The translations under genes and the position numbers were made by a program. A stretch of DNA of 64,000 nucleotides. Origin: Noviherbaspirillum sp. Root189 (lineage in GTDB: Bacteria; Pseudomonadota; Gammaproteobacteria; Burkholderiales; Burkholderiaceae_D). Where the stretch lies: NCBI RefSeq assembly GCF_001428545.1, contig NZ_LMHZ01000012.1, positions 546-64,545 on the forward strand. The letters run 5' to 3'. Within the stretch, counting starts at the first letter, position 1. Every line of letters begins with the position of its first letter. Below the pieces are notes generated by a model. That model was not told the DNA's origin. It saw only the letters and a list, made by a program, of their open reading frames with translations, and did no database searches. Below are positions 58,451 through 64,000 of this stretch, in pieces.

Positions 58451-60981
58451 GGCCTCGCCGGATACCCGCGATTTATCAGAGCCTGCTGCTCGGCGAGTGG
58501 CGCGCCCATCCGGTGCGCGCAATCGTCGCCGTGGCGGCAATTGCCATCGGCGTCGCGCTGGGTTTCGCCATTCACCTGATTAACGCGGCCGCCTACAATG
58601 AATTTTCAGGTGCCATCAAAAGCCTGTCCGGTCAGGCTGACCTGCAGGTACGTGGCACGCAAGGACTCATGGACGAGGCGGTCTATGGGCGCATCGCAGG
58701 AAAGAAGGAAGTCACCGTGGCAAGCCCGGTGCTCGAACTCGATGCGGTACTCCCCGGGCGGCGAGAGTCCTTGAAAGTAATCGGCGTGGACGTGTTCCGG
58801 GCGGCTGCCATCGCCCCGGACCTGACCGGGTTGCCGGCGGAGGACCGCCCTTTCGATACGCTGGCCGATGACGCGGTGTTCCTTTCACCTGCCGCGATGG
58901 AATGGCTGAACCTTCGGCAAGGCGATCGTCTTGAGGTGCGTGTCGGCACGCAGCCCGTTTCGCTGCGTGTCGCCGGCGGACTTGTGCGTGCGCGTGCGGG
59001 CCAGCGTCTCGGCATCATGGATATCGGGGCGGCGCAGTGGCGCTTTGCACGTATCGGCAGTTTGTCCAGGGTGGACATCAAACTGACCGCAGGGGTCGAT
59101 CGTGACGCCTTTCGCGCAACACTGACCCGTGAACTCCAACCGGGCTTTCTGGTTACCCAACCGCAGGATGAAGAAGCGCGCACCGCCAACATGTCGCGTG
59201 CCTATCGGGTCAACCTCAATGTGCTGGCCCTGGTCGCCTTGTTCACCGGCGCCTTCCTGGTGTTTTCGACACAGGCATTGTCTGTCATTCGCCGACGAAG
59301 CCAGCTTGCCTTGCTACGGGTGGTCGGCATGACTCGTCGACAGGTTCTGTTCCAGATTCTGCTGGAAGGAAGCACTCTTGGCGTACTGGGTTCGCTGCTC
59401 GGCCTCGCTGGCGGGTATGCCATGGCGGCGACCGCATTGCGACTGTTCGGCGGCGATCTCGGAGGCGGCTATTTCCCGGGCGTGCAGCCGACAGCCCAAT
59501 TCGCCCCATTGGCTGCACTGACGTTCTTTCTGCTCGGTACGGCCGCCGCGGTGCTTGGTTGCATCACCCCCGCCTGGGAAGCCGCACGCGCCCGTCCTGC
59601 GCAGGCGCTCAAATCGGGAGCGGAAGACGCGGTACTGACACGGCTGTCCACGCCGTGGCCTGCGCTTGCTTGTATCGCTATCGGCGCCGGCATGACGCGT
59701 CTTCCACCGGTATATGAATTGCCGGTGTTCGGTTACCTTGCGATTGCCCTGTTGCTGATTGGTGGAATCGGCCTGATGCCACGTCTGGCCGCATGGAGTT
59801 TTTCTCTGCTTTCCGCTGCCGCGCCGCGCACACTGCTGACCTCCCTTACCGTGTCACGTCTTGCCAATGCGCCGAATCAGGCATCGATCGCACTGGGCGG
59901 CATATTGTCTAGCTTCAGCCTGATGGTGGCGATGGCCATCATGGTGGCAAGCTTTCGGGTATCGGTGGATGACTGGCTGTCGCAAGTGCTGCCTGCCGAT
60001 CTCTATGTCCGATCGGCAGCCGGCGGCAATACCGGCGGGCTGTCACCGGACGAACAGGCAGGAATTGCGGCGATCCCCGGTGTCCGGCAGGCCGACTTTC
60101 TTCGTCAGTCGCAATTGATTCTTGACCCGGCACGCCCTGCGGTAGCCTTGATTGCCCGGCCTATCGATATCGACAATCCGGAAAAGATTTTGCCGCTGGT
60201 CGGTAGCACACTGTCCGAAGAAAACGCATTGCAGGGCCGCATGCCGATATGGATTTCTGAAGCCATGGTGGACCTGTACGGCTTTCATGTCGGTGCCGAA
60301 GTGACGCTGACGCTTGCAGGAAAGCCGCACCACTTCGTGGTGGCAGGGATCTGGCGTGATTATGCCCGTCAGACCGGTGCGATCCAGATGCGCTTATCCG
60401 ATTATCAAAGCCTGACCGGAGACAGCATCGTCAATGACGCCGCGTTATGGCTGCAGAACGATATCGGCGCCGAACAGATCTCCAGTGCACTGAAGGACCT
60501 GCCCTTCGGTGACGCGCTGGAGCTTGCGCAGCCCAATGAAATCCGCGCGATCAGCCTGAGGATCTTCGACCGCAGCTTCGCCGTCACTTACCTGCTCGAA
60601 GCGGTGGCAGTCATCATCGGCCTGTTCGGGATTGCCGCGACCTTTTCCGCCCAGACGCTGGCGCGCGCCAAGGAGTTCGGCATGCTGCGGCATGTCGGAG
60701 TACTGCGGCGCCAGATACTCGCCATGCTGGCAGCAGAAGGCACCCTGCTGACCTTGCTCGGCATCGCGGTCGGGTTCATTCTCGGCGGTGCAATCAGCCT
60801 TATCCTGGTATTCGTGGTCAACCCGCAATCGTTTCACTGGAGCATGCGCCTGCACATGCCGTGGGCGCTGCTTGTCAGCGTCGCATCCGTACTGCTGATA
60901 TCCGCCGCAGTCACAGCGCTCATTGCCGGCAGATACGCGGTATCCATGAGCGCCGTGCGCGCCGTTAAGGAGGATTGGTGA
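58447..60981 (+). CDS. FtsX-family ABC permease, duplicated (LolCE/MacB-type fold)
   Basis: 844 residues. One N-terminal helix (AIVAVAAIAIGVALGFAIHL), a periplasmic domain, three helices around 265-370, a second block of helices (about 410-500), another periplasmic domain and three C-terminal helices (VIIGLFGIAATFSAQTL to SVLLISAAVTALIAG). This two-lobed arrangement is that of large FtsX permeases such as AttFG/YbbP. Coupled to the ATPase (ATGA) and followed by the lipocalin gene whose ribosome-binding site AAGGAGG lies in its last codons. Confidence 0.9.
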   Translation: MRPRRIPAIYQSLLLGEWRAHPVRAIVAVAAIAIGVALGFAIHLINAAAYNEFSGAIKSLSGQADLQVRGTQGLMDEAVYGRIAGKKEVTVASPVLELDAVLPGRRESLKVIGVDVFRAAAIAPDLTGLPAEDRPFDTLADDAVFLSPAAMEWLNLRQGDRLEVRVGTQPVSLRVAGGLVRARAGQRLGIMDIGAAQWRFARIGSLSRVDIKLTAGVDRDAFRATLTRELQPGFLVTQPQDEEARTANMSRAYRVNLNVLALVALFTGAFLVFSTQALSVIRRRSQLALLRVVGMTRRQVLFQILLEGSTLGVLGSLLGLAGGYAMAATALRLFGGDLGGGYFPGVQPTAQFAPLAALTFFLLGTAAAVLGCITPAWEAARARPAQALKSGAEDAVLTRLSTPWPALACIAIGAGMTRLPPVYELPVFGYLAIALLLIGGIGLMPRLAAWSFSLLSAAAPRTLLTSLTVSRLANAPNQASIALGGILSSFSLMVAMAIMVASFRVSVDDWLSQVLPADLYVRSAAGGNTGGLSPDEQAGIAAIPGVRQADFLRQSQLILDPARPAVALIARPIDIDNPEKILPLVGSTLSEENALQGRMPIWISEAMVDLYGFHVGAEVTLTLAGKPHHFVVAGIWRDYARQTGAIQMRLSDYQSLTGDSIVNDAALWLQNDIGAEQISSALKDLPFGDALELAQPNEIRAISLRIFDRSFAVTYLLEAVAVIIGLFGIAATFSAQTLARAKEFGMLRHVGVLRRQILAMLAAEGTLLTLLGIAVGFILGGAISLILVFVVNPQSFHWSMRLHMPWALLVSVASVLLISAAVTALIAGRYAVSMSAVRAVKEDW

Positions 60982-62174
60982 TGAAATTGCGTCAGGCGAA
61001 TCGTCAACGTAACCGGTACCAGGGTGTGGTTATGCATGTGGTTATGCAGGTATATCGTGCCTTGCGTGCCTGCAATTCCTGCTACCGAAACCTGGCAGGA
61101 TTGCGCATCCTGCTCCCAGCCGCATTCCTGATTGGTCTTATCGGTCCGACCGCCCTCGCCGCCCCGCCGGCGCTTTCCACAGTGGTGCCAGGCAAGGCGC
61201 TCACCTTCCCTCAGGATTTCGGTTCGCATCCGGGCTATCGCACCGAATGGTGGTATGTCACCGGATGGCTGGAAACACCTGACGGTAAACCCTTGGGATT
61301 CCAGGTTACCTTCTTCCGTTCGGCCACTGACCATGATCCGGCGAACCTAAGCAAGTTCGCCCCAAGGCAACTGATCATTGCCCATGCCGCATTGTCCGAT
61401 CCCGCGCTAGGCAAGCTGCTGCACGATCAGAAAGCGGCGCGTGAAGGGTTTGACATTGCCTACGCCAAAGAAGGCAACACCGACGTGCGACTGGGAGACT
61501 GGCACTTCTGGCGGGAAGCAGATGGTGCCTATACCGCCGAAGTCGGTGCCCGCGACTTCGGTCTCAGGCTGTCGTTACAGCCTTCGCAAGCGATCATGCT
61601 GCAGGGCGACGCCGGCTTTTCGCGCAAAGGTCCTGGCCGCGAGCAGGCAAGCTACTACTACAGCGAGCCGCATCTCAAGGTGTCGGGCACGGTGACCCGA
61701 CACGGCAAAGCGGTCCAGGTTAAAGGCAGCGCGTGGCTGGATCATGAGTGGTCGACCAGCGTGCTTGAGCACGATGCCGCAGGATGGGACTGGATAGGCG
61801 CCAACCTGGATGACGGCTCGTCGCTAATGGCCTTCCAGATCCGCGGCAAGAATGGCGGCACCGTGTGGGCGCATGGCGCACTGCGCGACGCCAGCGGCAA
61901 GCTGACCCAATTGAATCCCGAACAAGTACGGTTTATTCCTCGCCGAACCTGGCGTTCGCCCCGTACAGGCGCCAGCTATCCGGTCGCGGTTCGGCTGGAA
62001 GCCGGCGCGAACGTGTGGGACCTTGACCCCCTGCAGGATGACCAGGAACTCGACTCGCGCCAATCCACCGGTGCAGTCTATTGGGAAGGTGCTGTTACAC
62101 TGAAACGCGATGGCCGGCGGGTCGGACGTGGATACCTTGAATTGACCGGATACCTGAAGCCAATGAAGCTATGA
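60981..62174 (+). CDS. AttH-like lipocalin-fold secreted protein (CrtC/AttH family)
   Basis: 397 residues from ATG 60981: AAGGAGG (60967-60973) is 7 bases upstream and the A overlaps the permease stop. After a long basic N-terminus a signal segment appears (LLPAAFLIGLIGPTALA). The AttH domain (FPQDFGSHPGYRTEWWYVTGW, a family hallmark) and the C-terminal lipocalin-like domain (GSAWLDHEWSTSVL, GWDWIGANLDDGSSLMAFQ) match proteins related to carotenoid 1,2-hydratase. With an ABC ATPase and FtsX permease this repeats the AttE-FG-H layout. Probably a periplasmic lipid-binding partner of the transporter (inference). Confidence 0.88.
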   Translation: MKLRQANRQRNRYQGVVMHVVMQVYRALRACNSCYRNLAGLRILLPAAFLIGLIGPTALAAPPALSTVVPGKALTFPQDFGSHPGYRTEWWYVTGWLETPDGKPLGFQVTFFRSATDHDPANLSKFAPRQLIIAHAALSDPALGKLLHDQKAAREGFDIAYAKEGNTDVRLGDWHFWREADGAYTAEVGARDFGLRLSLQPSQAIMLQGDAGFSRKGPGREQASYYYSEPHLKVSGTVTRHGKAVQVKGSAWLDHEWSTSVLEHDAAGWDWIGANLDDGSSLMAFQIRGKNGGTVWAHGALRDASGKLTQLNPEQVRFIPRRTWRSPRTGASYPVAVRLEAGANVWDLDPLQDDQELDSRQSTGAVYWEGAVTLKRDGRRVGRGYLELTGYLKPMKL

Positions 62175-63958
62175 CAGAAAAACCCTCGCGCGACCGACAA
62201 AAGAGCAGCATCGCCACGCTGAAAGGCTTGCTGCCTTTCCTGATGCCTTACAAAAAACAGTTTGTGCTGGCCGGGATTGCCCTGTTGCTGGCCGCGGGCT
62301 CGACGCTTGCCATTCCATACGCCTTCAAGCAGATGATCGATCTTGGCTTCGGCGCGGCAGGCGAACAGAGCACGACCCATATCGACCTGTATTTTCTGGC
62401 GCTGTTTGGCGTTGCCAGTGTGCTGGCGATTGCTACCGCAGCGCGTTTTTACATGGTGTCATGGCTGGGCGAACGGGTGACGGCCGACTTGCGCAGCGCT
62501 GTGTACCGGCACGTCGTCACGCAGAGCCCGGAGTTTTTCGAAACCACGCAGACCGGCGAAGTCCTGTCTCGACTGACCACCGATACCACGCTGATTCAGA
62601 CACTGGTCGGCACCAGCATCTCGATGGCCCTGCGCAACACGCTGCTCTTCGTGGGCGGTCTTGTCATGCTGTTTGTGACCAGCGTGAAGCTATCATCGAT
62701 CATCATCGTCATGCTGGCGGCGGTGGTGCTACCTATCGTGCTGTTCGGTCGCCGTGTACGTGCCCTATCGCGCGACTCGCAGGACCGGGTGGCCGATGCC
62801 TCGGCACTGGCAGGCGAGATCCTGAATGCCATGCCGACCGTGCAGGCATTCACGCACGAAAAAGAAGAAGCAAGCCGCTTCGGCGCTTCCATCGAGCGCG
62901 CCTTCAGCGCAGCGATGCGCCGCATTCGCGCCCGCTCGATGTTGACGATGATGGCGATCCTGCTGGTGTTCGGCGCCATCGTGTTTGTGCTTTGGCTGGG
63001 CGCCCACGCCGTGATCCAGGGGCGGATGACCGCCGGTGAACTCGGCCAGTTCATTCTGTACGCGACGATCGTGGCCGGCGCAATCGGTGCGCTCTCGGAA
63101 GTGCTGGGAGAGGCACAACGTGCGGCTGGCGCGGCGGAGCGATTGCTGGAATTGCTGGCCGTGCGTTCCCCGATTCAATCGCCCATGCATCCCGTTTCTC
63201 TGCCACCGCGCACCGCTCAGGGTGCGTCGCTCAGCCTTCGCCATCTGGGCTTTCATTATCCTTCGCGTCCGCAATCCGCAGCCTTGTCGGATCTGACGCT
63301 CGATATTGGCGCGGGCGAAACAGTCGCGATTGTCGGGCCTTCCGGGGCCGGTAAAACAACCCTCTTCCAGTTGCTGCTGCGGTTTTACGATCCACAGCAC
63401 GGCAGCATTCTGCTCGACGGCGTCGATATCCGTCAGCTCGACTTGCACACACTGCGCGAGGCAATTGGCGTCGTACCCCAGGACACGATCATCTTTTCCG
63501 CCAATGCGATGGAAAACATCCGCTATGGCCGGAGCGATGCCAGCGACGACGAAGTCATCGCTGCTGCGAAACAAGCCGCCGCCCATGAATTCATCGAGCG
63601 CCTGCCGGAAGGCTATCGGTCGTTCCTTGGCGAGCGAGGTGTGCGGCTGTCGGGTGGTCAACGTCAGCGCATCGCGATTGCCCGCGCCCTGCTGAAGAAT
63701 CCACCGCTGCTGTTATTGGATGAAGCGACCAGCGCGCTGGATGCTGAATCCGAGCGACTGGTCCAGGCCGCACTGGAAGCCGCGATGGTCGGCCGCACGA
63801 CGCTGGTCATCGCACACCGACTGGCGACGGTCCAAAGAGCCGATCGCATCATCGTGATGGAGCATGGCCGCATCATCGAAAGCGGGACGCATGCTTCCCT
63901 GGTAGAGCGTGGTGGGTTGTATGCCAGCCTCGCGGCGTTGCAATTTTCACAAGCATGA
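62171..63958 (+). CDS. ABC exporter, fused membrane and ATPase domains (MsbA-like)
   Basis: 595 residues: six membrane helices (about 30-310) and an ATPase with Walker A GPSGAGKTT, Q loop VVPQDTIIFS, signature [14 protein letters not shown] and Walker B LLLLDEATSALD, plus the H-loop His in IAHRLATV. A homodimeric lipid or drug exporter type. Its ATG overlaps the preceding stop (ATGA at 62171-62174), so it belongs to the same operon. True MsbA normally sits by lpxK; this copy does not, so another substrate is likely. Confidence 0.92.
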   Translation: MTEKPSRDRQKSSIATLKGLLPFLMPYKKQFVLAGIALLLAAGSTLAIPYAFKQMIDLGFGAAGEQSTTHIDLYFLALFGVASVLAIATAARFYMVSWLGERVTADLRSAVYRHVVTQSPEFFETTQTGEVLSRLTTDTTLIQTLVGTSISMALRNTLLFVGGLVMLFVTSVKLSSIIIVMLAAVVLPIVLFGRRVRALSRDSQDRVADASALAGEILNAMPTVQAFTHEKEEASRFGASIERAFSAAMRRIRARSMLTMMAILLVFGAIVFVLWLGAHAVIQGRMTAGELGQFILYATIVAGAIGALSEVLGEAQRAAGAAERLLELLAVRSPIQSPMHPVSLPPRTAQGASLSLRHLGFHYPSRPQSAALSDLTLDIGAGETVAIVGPSGAGKTTLFQLLLRFYDPQHGSILLDGVDIRQLDLHTLREAIGVVPQDTIIFSANAMENIRYGRSDASDDEVIAAAKQAAAHEFIERLPEGYRSFLGERGVRLSGGQRQRIAIARALLKNPPLLLLDEATSALDAESERLVQAALEAAMVGRTTLVIAHRLATVQRADRIIVMEHGRIIESGTHASLVERGGLYASLAALQFSQA

Positions 63959-64000
63959 ATGTGTCCTTATGGCTTGGTGATGCGACATAAAGCCGCCACA

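Overview
The window looks like a chromosomal segment of a betaproteobacterium of the order Burkholderiales, most probably in or near Oxalobacteraceae (Herminiimonas/Noviherbaspirillum-like). This rests on gene content and protein style (MinCDE, a kynBUA operon with an Lrp-type regulator, a PHB phasin with PhaB, rnhA/dnaQ/tRNA-Val/gloB linkage, a long-form LeuA, yejABEF), not on a database search. Most of it is ordinary, densely packed housekeeping and catabolic sequence; the first 3 kb is a scar of broken insertion sequences.

Layout. 1-2.4 kb: an IS30-family transposase end (open at the window edge) with a perfect 98-bp tandem duplication of its 3' end, then a decayed IS3-family copy sitting inside a decayed IS256-family copy. 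2.4-5 kb: a gene-poor stretch, a UbiU-like U32 protein that has lost Fe-S cysteines, and a DUF2721 membrane protein. 5-8.5 kb: a NarL/FixJ-type two-component pair whose kinase has Tyr in place of the phospho-accepting His, then an FNR-like regulator lacking two cluster cysteines. 8.5-10.4 kb: a MITE-like repeat, phasin and acetoacetyl-CoA reductase. 10.8-14.1 kb: tryptophan-to-anthranilate catabolism (kynB-kynU-kynA) with a divergent Lrp-type regulator. 14.4-16.3 kb: minCDE. 16.5-20.3 kb: small envelope proteins and a YgiQ-like radical SAM protein.

20.3-21.3 kb is an intergenic island holding a likely small RNA with an anti-Shine-Dalgarno motif, an unannotated 47-codon membrane peptide with a good promoter, and a second copy of the repeat. 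21.3-24.5 kb: an MBOAT/AlgJ-like O-acetylation pair. 24.7-33.5 kb: aromatic degradation through homogentisate (hmgA, fumarylacetoacetase, a flavin monooxygenase likely feeding the pathway, DUF2783, a Bug solute-binding protein) with Crp/Fnr, IclR and LysR regulators. 33.7-40.9 kb: tRNA-Val(CAC), dnaQ, an RND efflux pair lying between dnaQ and rnhA, a methyltransferase and gloB. 41-48.2 kb: mltD and the yejABEF peptide transporter. 48.5-51.2 kb: fabI and a DEAD-box helicase with a long structured leader.

51.3-57.6 kb contains two EgtB-fold enzymes: a SenA-like one that has lost two of three expected iron ligands, and a canonical EgtB beside EgtD (ergothioneine). Between them lies leuA, preceded by a short ORF rich in rare CTA leucine codons under a strong promoter, which reads as a leucine attenuation leader. 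57.8-64 kb: a translationally coupled run of an ABC ATPase, an FtsX-type permease, an AttH-like lipocalin protein and a fused ABC exporter. No CRISPR array, prophage, toxin-antitoxin pair or defence island was seen. The most unusual items are the His-to-Tyr kinase, the ligand-deficient SenA-like protein, the leu leader, the anti-SD small RNA and the hidden 47-residue peptide.
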